Assembly (NCBI RefSeq): GCF_001598695.1
Contig: NZ_BCZK01000004.1
Coordinates: 1 to 64,000, forward strand
Length of the DNA stretch: 64,000 bases
DNA from: Klebsiella oxytoca NBRC 105695
GTDB taxonomy: Bacteria > Pseudomonadota > Gammaproteobacteria > Enterobacterales > Enterobacteriaceae
Direction: 5' to 3'
Both the position numbers and the translations under genes were made by a program. The notes below the pieces were generated by a model. The model was not told where the DNA came from. It ran no database searches and saw nothing but the letters and a program-made list of their open reading frames with translations. This document shows, one piece after another, positions 39,583-48,234 of this stretch. The number at the start of each line of letters is the position of its first letter. The stretch's first letter is position 1.

Positions 39583-39786
39583 ACTGGACTCCAATCCTGA
39601 ATACTGGAATCAGTGTTGCGGTTGTCGGGTCTGTAAATTGTGAGCGACTTCAAATGACGACGCTATTCCAGCAGGGTGGACGTTCAAGGGGACAGAAATG
39701 CGAGATAGTGCACAGAATTTTTAAAAGCAAGTACAGCAGGTTGGACTGATTGCGCGTCGGGTAGGGCTCCCGACGCGGTGTTTTAT

Positions 39787-40983
39787 CTAAACGGCGAGAT
39801 AGTCAACGACGTTAATCCAGCCGTGTTCACCGGCCACGGGCTGGCCATTCAGCCAGCGGCGCAGCATGTTGAGAGCCATCATCGCGCAGACCTCCTGACG
39901 CACCTGCACGCTGTGGCGGTTGGTCGCGAACTTCACCCGCAGCGCGTGGGTGCCGTCCGGCGTGGAAAGCGCAAAGTTCAGGTGATCGCTCTCCTGACCA
40001 CTCACCGCCAGCGCCAGACCGGCAAAGTGTTTTTCGCGCCGTTCCGCCGCCCAGCGCGCAGACTGCGCCAGGGTCTCCTCCTGCGCCGGAATGACTTCGC
40101 TGGCCAACAGCGGGGCATTGACCCGTGAAAGCTGTAGCGCCAGCAGACCGCCGGTGAACTGCTCGCTTAGCGTCAGGCTTAGCTGGCGCTCCTGCAGACG
40201 ACGGGCGATCTGCGCCGGCAGGCCTTCGGTGCCTTCGAAAACGATGCTCTCTCCGGCCACTTTTTGCACTTCCGGCCACAGCGCCAGCATCGCCTCGCGC
40301 TGTTCGGCAGGCCCGGTCAGCTTCAGTTCGATAATCGGCATTGAGGAACGATAGCCCATCACCACGCCCGGCGGCAGTTGTAAATGCTCGAGGCTCTGCG
40401 CCAGCTCGCTTTCGGAACGACCGAAGGTGGTCAGACGCAGACACAGCGGCGCGGCGGGCAGCGGAAAACGTTCGCGCAGGCGCGGTAAGATTTCCTGCTC
40501 GACCATTATCTTAAATTCAGACGGCACGCCGGGAGTGAAAAACATCAGGCAGCGGTTTAGCTGCACAGCAAAACCGCAGGCGGTTCCGACCGGATTGTTG
40601 ATCATCTCGGCGCTTTGCGGAATTTCCGCCTGTTTACGGTTGCTGGCGGCCATAGGCCTTCCGCGCTCGGCAAAGAAACGGGTCATGGTTTCCAGCCACG
40701 CTTCATGCAGAATCAGCCCTTCACCTTTGGCGGTCGCTGCGGCAAGCGCGCTTAAATCATCGCTGGTCGGGCCCAGACCGCCGTTGACGATCAGCACGTC
40801 GGCATGCTCGCTGCGCTCGCGTAAAATCGCCACCAGGGAGTCAAGATCGTCACCCACGGTATGGCGACGCTTTAAAGGTAATCCTTGATTAAAAAAGAAA
40901 TCCGCCAGCCACGCGGCATTGGTATCGATGATTTGCCCATGCAGCACTTCATCGCCGGTGGACAGCATTTCCACGTTTAACAT
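39787..40983 (-). CDS. yfaY: CinA-like protein YfaY
   Basis: A 398-residue protein of the CinA family (E. coli YfaY, 400). The N-terminal MoCF-type domain (about residues 1-165) has MLSTGDEVLHGQIIDTNA and NGGLGPTSDD. The C-terminal CinA domain (about 245-395) resembles nicotinamide mononucleotide deamidase, but in YfaY it is thought to be inactive. No substrate can be inferred here. ATG at 40983 follows GGAG by six bases. It lies between the rhm cluster and yfaZ, as in E. coli. Confidence 0.93.
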   Translation of the reverse strand: MLNVEMLSTGDEVLHGQIIDTNAAWLADFFFNQGLPLKRRHTVGDDLDSLVAILRERSEHADVLIVNGGLGPTSDDLSALAAATAKGEGLILHEAWLETMTRFFAERGRPMAASNRKQAEIPQSAEMINNPVGTACGFAVQLNRCLMFFTPGVPSEFKIMVEQEILPRLRERFPLPAAPLCLRLTTFGRSESELAQSLEHLQLPPGVVMGYRSSMPIIELKLTGPAEQREAMLALWPEVQKVAGESIVFEGTEGLPAQIARRLQERQLSLTLSEQFTGGLLALQLSRVNAPLLASEVIPAQEETLAQSARWAAERREKHFAGLALAVSGQESDHLNFALSTPDGTHALRVKFATNRHSVQVRQEVCAMMALNMLRRWLNGQPVAGEHGWINVVDYLAV

Positions 40984-41051
40984 TGTCAACTCCAGCCTGA
41001 TAAGTAGAAATACTATATCGCAAAGCGGCTGGCGAAAAAGCCTGAAAATCA

Positions 41052-41072
41052 GGCGCGGCGGAATACCGCGCC
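41052..41072 (-). terminator. Hairpin after yfaZ
   Basis: The stem GGCGCGG/CCGCGCC with a seven-base loop follows the yfaZ stop codon on the minus strand and is followed by a short TTTT tract (reading CTGATTTTCAG). It is a moderate rho-independent terminator. Confidence 0.55.
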
Positions 41073-41079
41073 GAAGGGG

Positions 41080-41622
41080 TTAGAAGCTGGCGTTAACGCC
41101 GACGTACGGGCCGTCCGCGACCGCGTTATCGCGGTTGCCTTCTTTACCCGCCAGGTTAAGGTAGCGATAACCGGCTTCAATGCTCAGAGGACGCATAATG
41201 GTAAAGCGCGCGCCGGCATTAGCTTCCTGATAACTGTCGATACCGCTGGAGAGCGAATCAGGAGAATAATAATATTCGCCGAACAGGCGGAAGCTGTCGC
41301 CGATCTTCCACTGCAGGCCGCCGCCAACCGCTGCTGCGTAGCCCTCATCGCCGTTATTCGGATTGGTATAAACCCCTTTACCGCCAACGGTGGCAAGGAA
41401 TGGACCTAAAGGGATGTTCAGCCCCAGTCCCAGGCCTGCCGCATCGCCGTCGTCATCGTTATGCAGCCAGTTGCCGGTTACCGCCAGGCCGGTAGATTCC
41501 GTGCCAAATCCGACGCCAAGGTTCGTGTAGTGCTCGCCGGCCTGTCCGCTGAAACTGATCGCATGCGCCGCCGTTGAGACGAACATCATGCCAGCGAGGG
41601 CCGCAAATATACTTTTTTTCAT
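41080..41622 (-). CDS. yfaZ: YfaZ family outer membrane protein
   Basis: A 180-residue precursor with a signal peptide of about 21 residues (ending TAAHA). It is the same length as E. coli YfaZ. The mature part alternates polar and hydrophobic residues as expected of a small beta-barrel (for example FRLFGEYYYSPDSLS) and ends in a terminal phenylalanine (VGVNASF), the usual outer membrane insertion signal. Function is not known. The ATG at 41622 was chosen because it starts the signal peptide. Longer readings add a polar N-terminus. Confidence 0.9.
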   Translation of the reverse strand: MKKSIFAALAGMMFVSTAAHAISFSGQAGEHYTNLGVGFGTESTGLAVTGNWLHNDDDGDAAGLGLGLNIPLGPFLATVGGKGVYTNPNNGDEGYAAAVGGGLQWKIGDSFRLFGEYYYSPDSLSSGIDSYQEANAGARFTIMRPLSIEAGYRYLNLAGKEGNRDNAVADGPYVGVNASF

Positions 41623-41891
41623 TTTTACTCTATCCAACAAACAAGAATTAAAAAGTCCCAAAAAACCGCGAAATTGTACTGCCGAACGTTAAGGAATCAA
41701 TGCGCTAAGACGAGCTTTACCATTGTGATTGTAACCAGTTGCTACCGGAGCCAGGCCAACGGACGCGGGTATCAAATCGATAGCCAGAGCCAGATTGTCC
41801 GTGTTGGATATTTATTCTACAAATAGCGCTCAGCTTATTCTGCCCTTGCGGGAAATGAATAAGTTACATAAAACTTTGTCAGGAGATAAAG

Positions 41892-43340
41892 ATGAGCAAA
41901 AAAGGATTAACCACCGGCTCCGGCGCGCCGGTTGTCGATAATAACAAAGTCATCACCGCAGGTCCTCGCGGCCCGATGCTGCTGCAGGATGTCTGGTTTC
42001 TGGAAAAACTGGCCCACTTCGACCGGGAGGTTATCCCGGAACGCCGAATGCACGCAAAAGGCTCCGGCGCTTACGGTAAATTAACGGTCACTCACGATAT
42101 CAGCCGCTACACGCGCGCAAAAATGTTCGCCGAGGTCGGTAAAACCACCGATCTGTTCCTGCGCTTTTCCACCGTTGCCGGAGAACGCGGCGCCGCAGAC
42201 GCCGAGCGCGACATCCGCGGCTTCGCTATCAAGTTTTATACCGAAGAGGGCAACTGGGATCTGGTAGGCAATAATACCCCTGTTTTTTATCTTCGCGACC
42301 CGCTGAAATTCCCGGACCTGAACCACGTAGTGAAGCGCGATCCGCGCACCAACCTGCGCAACCCTACCTGGAAGTGGGATTTTTTCTCCCTGCTGCCCGA
42401 AACGCTGCATCAGTTGACTATCGACTTCAGCGACCGCGGCATCCCGCGCTCTTATCGCCATATGCACGGCTTCGGCAGCCACGCGTTCAGCTTTATAAAT
42501 GCCGACAATCAACGTTTTTGGGTGAAATTCCACTTTAAATCCCAGCAGGGGATCGCCAACCTGATGGATGATGAAGCAAAACGTCTGGTGGCCGAGGACC
42601 GCGAGAGTTCGCAGCGCGATCTCTATGAGTCGATTGAAAGAGGCGATTTTCCGCGCTGGACCTTTTACGTGCAGATCATGCCGGAAGCAGAAGCCAGCCG
42701 GGTCCCTTACCATCCTTTCGATCTGACCAAAGTATGGCCGCATAGTGATTATCCGCTGATTGAAGTGGGGGTACTTGAGCTCAACCGCAACCCGGACAAC
42801 TATTTCGCCGAGGTTGAGCAGGTTGCGATGAATCCGGCTAACGTGGTGCCTGGTGTCAGCTTCTCTCCGGATCGCATGCTGCAGGGTCGTTTATTCTCCT
42901 ACGGCGACACCCAGCGCTACCGCCTGGGCGTTAACCATCATCAGATTCCGGTCAATGCGCCGCGCTGCCCGTTCCATAACTACCATCGCGATGGCGCGAT
43001 GCGCGTCGACGGCAATAGCGGCAACGGCGTCACCTATGAGCCAAACAGCTTCGGCCTCTATCAGGAGCAGCCGGACTTTAGCGAACCGCCTTTAAATCTT
43101 GAAGGCGCGGCGGCTCACTGGAATCATCGGGAAGATAACGACTATTTTAGCCAACCGCGCGCGCTGTTCGGGCTATTAAGCGAAGACGAGCATCAGCGTA
43201 TGTTCCATCGAATCGCCAGCGATATGCGGGATATCCCTGAATTTATCCAGCAGCGACAAATTGGCCTGTTTAGTCAAGTCCATCCCGACTACGGCGCGGG
43301 CGTGGCCGCGGCGCTGAAAGTCTTACAGAAAACCCTGTAA
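41892..43340 (+). CDS. katA: Monofunctional haem catalase (clade 3, KatA-like)
   Basis: A 482-residue small-subunit haem catalase that dismutates hydrogen peroxide. Catalytic His54 lies in [11 protein letters not shown], and the distal Asn (127 or 128) in [13 protein letters not shown]. The proximal haem ligand Tyr337 lies in [14 protein letters not shown]. Length and absence of a C-terminal flavodoxin-like domain place it with clade 3 rather than with KatE. It has a strong ribosome site (AGGAGATAAAG). No catalase occurs here in E. coli K-12. It sits between yfaZ and the Rpn remnant. The upstream 270 bp hold its promoter, and no OxyR site was recognised. Confidence 0.93.
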   Translation: MSKKGLTTGSGAPVVDNNKVITAGPRGPMLLQDVWFLEKLAHFDREVIPERRMHAKGSGAYGKLTVTHDISRYTRAKMFAEVGKTTDLFLRFSTVAGERGAADAERDIRGFAIKFYTEEGNWDLVGNNTPVFYLRDPLKFPDLNHVVKRDPRTNLRNPTWKWDFFSLLPETLHQLTIDFSDRGIPRSYRHMHGFGSHAFSFINADNQRFWVKFHFKSQQGIANLMDDEAKRLVAEDRESSQRDLYESIERGDFPRWTFYVQIMPEAEASRVPYHPFDLTKVWPHSDYPLIEVGVLELNRNPDNYFAEVEQVAMNPANVVPGVSFSPDRMLQGRLFSYGDTQRYRLGVNHHQIPVNAPRCPFHNYHRDGAMRVDGNSGNGVTYEPNSFGLYQEQPDFSEPPLNLEGAAAHWNHREDNDYFSQPRALFGLLSEDEHQRMFHRIASDMRDIPEFIQQRQIGLFSQVHPDYGAGVAAALKVLQKTL

Positions 43341-43344
43341 ACAC

Positions 43345-43373
43345 AAACGGCAGCCCAAGTGCGGCTGCCGTTT
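43345..43373 (+). terminator. Terminator after the catalase gene
   Basis: The stem AAACGGCAGCC/GGCTGCCGTTT with a seven-base loop begins four bases after the stop codon. The T-run is short, and the flanking A residues also allow minus-strand termination for the Rpn remnant. Confidence 0.7.
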
Positions 43374-43392
43374 GACGAAAACGTTTTAGGGG

Positions 43393-44026
43393 TTAGTGCT
43401 GAAGCTTAGCGAGCTGCCGCAGCGACAGTCCGGTTAGCTTTGCGCAGGCTCAAGCCCCTCTTCCAGCATCGCCCGGGCGATGCGTTTTGTCGCCGCTAGT
43501 TGCCCTTCATTTCTGCCTTCATTACGACCTTCCTGTCGGCCCTTGCGCAAACCTTTTTCTATCCCCGCCTTCATTCCCTGAAGCATCCCCTCTTTGCGAC
43601 CTCGCTCTTCGGGAAAATGAGCAATATTCATCAGCGTCTCCTTATGCGGCTTGAGTGACGTCTTTTGCGCTAGCTTGCGTAAAAAAGCCACCGGATCGGC
43701 GGCGTTGCCCGCCTGAAGCATATAATTCAGCAACGTTTTAAACTGCCGACGGGTAGTGTATCCCGGGGGGATATTCTGACCAGTTGCTCTGAGATGCCCA
43801 TCCTATCCCGCTGCCGAATATGCTTTTGCAACAGTTCCAGCATAGCGACCCGCCGGTGCTGTATCAGCTGGTCATCTGGGATCTCAGTCACGTCTATTAG
43901 TGGAAAGTTCTGGCTATAGAGCCGCTCGGCCACCTCTGGTAGAGAAAAACCGTCCAGCCAGCGCGTTGAGTGCGGGTAGGGACTGATTCTGCCGTGATAA
44001 AACAGCAGAGGAATAACCAGCGGCAG
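43393..44026 (-). pseudogene. Rpn-family (YhgA-like) recombination-promoting nuclease, decayed
   Basis: Homology to the Rpn/YhgA PD-(D/E)XK nuclease family runs through three frames. From 44026 it reads [20 protein letters not shown] and [16 protein letters not shown]. At the six-G run 43765-43770 it shifts frame into [19 protein letters not shown], then LMNIAHFPEERGRKEG. Near 43440-43460 it shifts again into AKLTGLSLRQLAKLQH, ending with a stop at 43393. The N-terminal region holding the nuclease motifs is absent, and an in-frame TAG (44027-44029) precedes the first block. The low-complexity KGRQEGRNEGRNEG segment is typical of the family C-terminus. Recent decay is likely because three separate lesions are still readable. 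Confidence 0.85.
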
Positions 44027-44167
44027 CTAATGATGGCCCCAACCCATTAACCTGCGCTCACCCTACCACCGCTCGCGCTCAACGCGTATTTTCGCTTGCG
44101 GTTTGCCGAGGCAGCTCGCAAACTGGACCATCCCGTGATATATCCCTGCCATCATTAAGGAGAAGTT

Positions 44168-44593
44168 ATGCGTCAAAGGACTATTGTCTGCCCGCTCATT
44201 CAACATGAGGGTCACTATCTGTTGTGCAAAATGGCCGACGATCGCGGGGTATTTCCCGGGCAGTGGGCGCTCTCCGGCGGCGGCGTCGAGCCTGGCGAAC
44301 GCATCGAAGCGGCGCTGCGGCGGGAAATTCGCGAAGAGCTGGGCGAAAAACTGCAGCTAACCCACATCACACCGTGGACCTTTAGCGATGACGTACGGGT
44401 TAAAACCTACGCCGATGGCCGTCAGGAAGAAATATATATGATTTATCTTATCTTCGACTGCGTCAGCGCCAATCGCGAAGTAACCATCAACGAGGAGTTT
44501 CAGGACTACGCCTGGGTAAAAGCGGAAGATCTTCCCCACTATGATTTGAACGAGGCGACCCGGAAGACGCTCACCCTGAAAGGCCTACTCTGA
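44168..44593 (+). CDS. nudI: NudI nucleoside triphosphatase (Nudix)
   Basis: A 141-residue Nudix hydrolase, the same length as E. coli NudI (YfaO), which prefers pyrimidine deoxynucleoside triphosphates. The Nudix box spans [25 protein letters not shown] (about residues 37-61), with the metal-binding REIREELGE. The start follows AAGGAGAAGTT. The 3' end overlaps the convergent tctE 3' end by nine bases. It belongs to the E. coli-like yfa backbone, separated from yfaZ here by the catalase and Rpn remnant. Confidence 0.94.
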   Translation: MRQRTIVCPLIQHEGHYLLCKMADDRGVFPGQWALSGGGVEPGERIEAALRREIREELGEKLQLTHITPWTFSDDVRVKTYADGRQEEIYMIYLIFDCVSANREVTINEEFQDYAWVKAEDLPHYDLNEATRKTLTLKGLL

Positions 44594-46000
44594 ACCCACA
44601 GTCAAAAAGCGCAGCCTGACCTTCAGCCCGCCCAGCGTTTCGCTACGCAGCAGCTGCGGATGGCTGCGATGCAGGCGTGCAATATCGCTGACCAGCGCCA
44701 GTCCGAGCCCGGCGCCGGGATTATCACCAACGTTTTCCAGACGGTGGAACGGCATGAGCGCCTGCTGGATCTGCGCATCATCGATTCCCGGCCCGCTGTC
44801 TTCAACATCCAGCAGCACCGCCTCCCCTTCACGATGCAGGCTGACCGTGACGATACCGCCCTGCGGCGTATAGCGGATCGCGTTATCCAACAGATTTGCG
44901 CACAGCTCGCTCAACAGCACGCCATCGCCGGCGATAGTCACCGTTGAGGGTTCCCCCTCATAGCCGAGATCGATAGCTTTGCTCCGCGCCTGCTGAAGAC
45001 GGGAAAAGCAGCTGTTGTGGACGATCTCATACAGATCCACCGGCGGAAACGCGTGTTCTCCCTGCTCTTTACGTTTGATGGTAGCCAGCTGTAGCAGGCG
45101 TTCGGTAAGCAGAATCGTACTGTCCAGCGTGCCGCTCATCGCCTCCAGACTCTCTCGCCACAGCCGGGGATCGCCGCTCGCCAGCGCCACCGAAGCCTGG
45201 GTTTTCAGCACCGCCAGCGGCGTTTTTAACTGGTGAGAAGCATCGGCGCTAAACCGCTCCTGCCGGGAGATCATCGCCCGCAGCCGGTCGATATAGCGGT
45301 TAAAAGCAACAATCAATAAACGGGTTTCCGACCACGGCAGCAGTTCCGGCAGCGGCGTCAACAGGCCGGGTTCGCGCCGCACCATGAGCGCCGAAAGCCG
45401 ACGCATCGGCCGCAGCACCCGACGCAGCAGCCAGCCGGTGAGCACCAGCGTCAACAGCACCAATAGCCCCTGCGAGATCCACGATGAAAACAGCAGCTGT
45501 CCCGCCAGCCAGCGCCGCGACTGCAGCGTTTCGGCGATATAGATTTCCGCCATTCCCACAACGCCACCTTCGTTAACCGGCTGCAGCAGCCGCGCCACGC
45601 GGATGGCCTGACCGCGATACTCGGTATGATAAAACCACGCCAGCGCCGGATAGAGCTCGGTACGAGAGGTTGAGGGCGGCATCGATGGCAGATCGTCAAA
45701 ACCTGAAATCACCCGCTTACCGGGATCGAGCACCTTATAGTACAGGCGATCGTTCATATTCAGCTCGAAGCTATCGAGCACCACCCAGGGGACATTCACC
45801 TCCAGTCTGCCGCCGCGTACCACCAGGCGTTCCGCCACCGTGCGGGCGGAGGAGAGCAGCGTACGATCGTAAGCCTGGGTCGCCGCCTGCAGAGCGCTGA
45901 CGTAGCTATTGAATGCCGACAGCCCCCACAGTAACACCAGCGGCAGGCCAAGAAACAGCAGCAGCTGAGCGAATAACGACTGCGGCTTACCCCACCTCAT
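44585..46000 (-). CDS. tctE: TctE sensor histidine kinase
   Basis: A 471-residue inner membrane kinase of the tricarboxylate-sensing TctD-TctE system. Membrane segments at about residues 11-32 and 170-192 enclose a periplasmic sensor. A HAMP-like linker, the phosphorylation site His256 in [13 protein letters not shown], and ATPase boxes ([33 protein letters not shown]) follow. It overlaps the 3' end of tctD by 14 bp, indicating one transcript. It is divergent from the tctCBA transporter that it is expected to control. Confidence 0.93.
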   Translation of the reverse strand: MRWGKPQSLFAQLLLFLGLPLVLLWGLSAFNSYVSALQAATQAYDRTLLSSARTVAERLVVRGGRLEVNVPWVVLDSFELNMNDRLYYKVLDPGKRVISGFDDLPSMPPSTSRTELYPALAWFYHTEYRGQAIRVARLLQPVNEGGVVGMAEIYIAETLQSRRWLAGQLLFSSWISQGLLVLLTLVLTGWLLRRVLRPMRRLSALMVRREPGLLTPLPELLPWSETRLLIVAFNRYIDRLRAMISRQERFSADASHQLKTPLAVLKTQASVALASGDPRLWRESLEAMSGTLDSTILLTERLLQLATIKRKEQGEHAFPPVDLYEIVHNSCFSRLQQARSKAIDLGYEGEPSTVTIAGDGVLLSELCANLLDNAIRYTPQGGIVTVSLHREGEAVLLDVEDSGPGIDDAQIQQALMPFHRLENVGDNPGAGLGLALVSDIARLHRSHPQLLRSETLGGLKVRLRFLTVGSE

Positions 46001-46661
46001 CGGCGAGCTCCAGCACGTAACCCAGGCCGCGCAGGGTCACAATTCGCACGTTGCTCTCCTGAAGTTTCTTCCGCAGACGATGGATATATAGCTCGATGCT
46101 TTCCGGGCTGACGTCATCGTTAAGGCTGAAGACCTGTTCAAACAGCTGCTGGCGCGACACCGGACGCGTGCGGCGAAACATCAGCACCGTCAGCAGCGCC
46201 TGCTCGCGCGGGGTCAACGATAGCGTCTGTCCGCGCAGTAAAAAATAGCCTTCATCGCGATATTCCAGAGAGCCGATCTGCTGAATCTCATGCACCTGGC
46301 CTTCGCTACGCCGCAGCAGTGCGCGCAGCCTGGCGTCCAGCTCTTCAAGTTCAAACGGTTTTGGTAAATAGTCATCGGCGCCGACGTTGAGCCCTTTTAC
46401 CCGATCCGCCACCGCGCTGCGTGCGGTCAGCAGCAAAACGGGAAGGGTTTGTCCGCGCTTTCGCAGACGCTGCACGACTTCCAGGCCATCGAAGCCCGGC
46501 ATGCCGATATCCAGTACCGCCAGCGCGTATTTTTCGCTTTGCAACAGATGATCGGCCGCCCGGCCATCAAATACGCAGTCCACGGCAAACCCGCCCTGTA
46601 CCAGCGCTTTCTCCAGCCAGTGAGCCAGCTCACGGTTATCTTCTGCCAGTAAGAGACGCAT
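45987..46661 (-). CDS. tctD: TctD response regulator
   Basis: A 224-residue OmpR/PhoB-type regulator. The receiver domain has Asp51 in LAVLDIGMPGFDG and the conserved Lys in LPKPFELEELDARL. The winged helix-turn-helix domain (about 125-220) includes TLSLTPREQALLTVLM and SIELYIHRLRKKL. It is homologous to Salmonella TctD, which controls the tricarboxylate transporter. It is divergent from tctC, with 134 bp between. A 14-bp dyad in that gap (46710-46723) is a plausible target. Confidence 0.94.
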   Translation of the reverse strand: MRLLLAEDNRELAHWLEKALVQGGFAVDCVFDGRAADHLLQSEKYALAVLDIGMPGFDGLEVVQRLRKRGQTLPVLLLTARSAVADRVKGLNVGADDYLPKPFELEELDARLRALLRRSEGQVHEIQQIGSLEYRDEGYFLLRGQTLSLTPREQALLTVLMFRRTRPVSRQQLFEQVFSLNDDVSPESIELYIHRLRKKLQESNVRIVTLRGLGYVLELADEVG

Positions 46662-46709
46662 ATCACATCCTGTAAAGTTGCTGCCGCATTGAAAGGGAAA
46701 TGAAAGGTA

Positions 46710-46723
46710 ATTGTTTTAACAAT
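46710..46723. promoter_or_regulatory. Dyad in the tctD/tctC intergenic region
   Basis: ATTGTT-TT-AACAAT is a perfect 6-bp inverted repeat with a 2-base centre, 73 bp upstream of tctC. By location it may be an operator for TctD or another regulator. No consensus is known to me. Confidence 0.4.
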
Positions 46724-46795
46724 CACGCAACCGAATAGCCACAAGCCGGTTCACATAATCAAAAAAACGTCCCCTGTATCTGACTGAGGAAGCCT

Positions 46796-47776
46796 ATGAA
46801 TATCCCGTTCCTTCGCCCTCTTAGCGCTATCGCGTTATGCCTTTTTACCGCCTCTGCCTGGGCCGCCGAAGCGCCTTCCCGTACCGAATGTATCGCGCCC
46901 GCCAAGCCCGGCGGCGGCTTCGATCTCACCTGTAAGCTGATTCAGGTGAGCCTGATGGAAACCGGCGCCATCCAAAAACCGATGCGCGTCACCTATATGC
47001 CCGGCGGCGTAGGCGCAGTGGCCTATAACGCTATCGTCGCCCAGCGCCCCGGAGAACCCGGCACCGTTGTCGCCTTCTCCGGCGGCTCGCTGCTCAACCT
47101 GGCGCAGGGCAAGTTTGGCCGCTACGGCGTGGATGATGTCCGCTGGCTGGCCAGCGTCGGCACCGATTACGGCATGATTGCCGTCCGCGCCGACTCGCCG
47201 TGGAAAGATCTGCCGTCGTTTATGGCGGCAATGGAAAAAAATCCCGCCAGTATCGTCATCGGCGCCGGCGCCTCAATCGGCAGCCAGGACTGGATGAAAG
47301 CGGCGCTGCTGGCGCAGAAAGCAAACGTCGATCCGCACAAAATGCGCTACGTGGCGTTTGAGGGCGGTGGCGAACCGGTCACCGCGCTGCTGGGTAATCA
47401 CGTGCAGGCAGTATCCGGCGATCTCAGCGAAATGGTGCCTTATCTCCAGGGCAATAAAATCCGCGTGCTGGCGGTCTTCGCTAACGAAAGGCTGCCCGGC
47501 GCGCTCGCCGATGTCCCTACCGCCAAAGAGCAGGGCTATGACCTGGTGTGGCCGATTATTCGCGGTTTCTTCGTCGGCCCGAAAGTCAGCGATGCCGATT
47601 ATCAGTGGTGGGTGGCGGAGTTTACTCGACTGCAGCAGACCGACGCGTTTAAAAAACAGCGCGAGCTGCGCGGCCTGTTTGAATTCAATTTGAACGGGAA
47701 AGAGCTGGACGCCTACGTCAAAGAGCAGGTGGAAGAGTATCGCCTGCAGGCGAAATCTTTTGGCCTTGCCAAATAA
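46796..47776 (+). CDS. tctC: TctC periplasmic tricarboxylate-binding protein
   Basis: A 326-residue precursor with a signal peptide of about 23 residues (TASAWAAEA). It is the extracytoplasmic receptor of a tripartite tricarboxylate transporter and captures citrate or related acids. Family features are the IAPAKPGGGFDLT segment near the N-terminus, VTYMPGGVGAVAYN and EGGGEPVTALLGNHVQAV, which form the ligand-binding cleft. tctB follows after 15 bp and tctA after that. The divergent tctDE system flanks it upstream. Confidence 0.95.
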   Translation: MNIPFLRPLSAIALCLFTASAWAAEAPSRTECIAPAKPGGGFDLTCKLIQVSLMETGAIQKPMRVTYMPGGVGAVAYNAIVAQRPGEPGTVVAFSGGSLLNLAQGKFGRYGVDDVRWLASVGTDYGMIAVRADSPWKDLPSFMAAMEKNPASIVIGAGASIGSQDWMKAALLAQKANVDPHKMRYVAFEGGGEPVTALLGNHVQAVSGDLSEMVPYLQGNKIRVLAVFANERLPGALADVPTAKEQGYDLVWPIIRGFFVGPKVSDADYQWWVAEFTRLQQTDAFKKQRELRGLFEFNLNGKELDAYVKEQVEEYRLQAKSFGLAK

Positions 47777-47791
47777 CCCACGGAGGCTGCG

Positions 47792-48223
47792 ATGAGCGAT
47801 CGTATTTTTGCCGGAATATGGCTGCTGCTCTGCGTAGGGGGGATGTTTATCGCCTGGCAAATCCACAGCGAATACGCCTATGAACCCGTCGGCCCACGCC
47901 CCTTTCCGGTCGGCATTATCGGCCTGATGCTGCTGTGCTCCGCTTTGCTGCTACTGCGGCGGCCCGACGCAATCTCCTGGCCCGGGCGTCTGGTTTTACA
48001 ACGGCTGTTGACGATGGTCGTGGCATTGGCGGTTTATGCGTGGGGTTTTGAATGGCTGGGGTTTCCTCTGGCCACCGCGCTGCTGACCGCTGTTTTTGGC
48101 CTGCTGTTTGGCGCCACCCTGCCCGCTGCTGGGGTAGCAGGCGTCGCGATGGGCATCGCGCTGTGGTACGTCTTTGACGCCCTGCTTGATGTCACCCTGC
48201 CGCTCGGCGGCTGGTTGAGTTAA
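47792..48223 (+). CDS. tctB: TctB small membrane subunit
   Basis: A 143-residue protein with four hydrophobic segments (about residues 5-22, 38-55, 72-100 and 105-130). This is the expected size and topology of the small TctB subunit of tripartite tricarboxylate transporters. The motif EPVGPRPFPVGIIG near residue 33 is characteristic of the family. It lies between tctC and tctA, with 15 and 11 bp gaps. Confidence 0.93.
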   Translation: MSDRIFAGIWLLLCVGGMFIAWQIHSEYAYEPVGPRPFPVGIIGLMLLCSALLLLRRPDAISWPGRLVLQRLLTMVVALAVYAWGFEWLGFPLATALLTAVFGLLFGATLPAAGVAGVAMGIALWYVFDALLDVTLPLGGWLS

Positions 48224-48234
48224 CGGAGAAGGTT

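Noticed and set aside
43434..43733. A free-standing 99-residue protein with KGRQEGRNEG repeats
   Set aside because: It is the middle part of the frameshifted Rpn-family remnant, not an independent gene.
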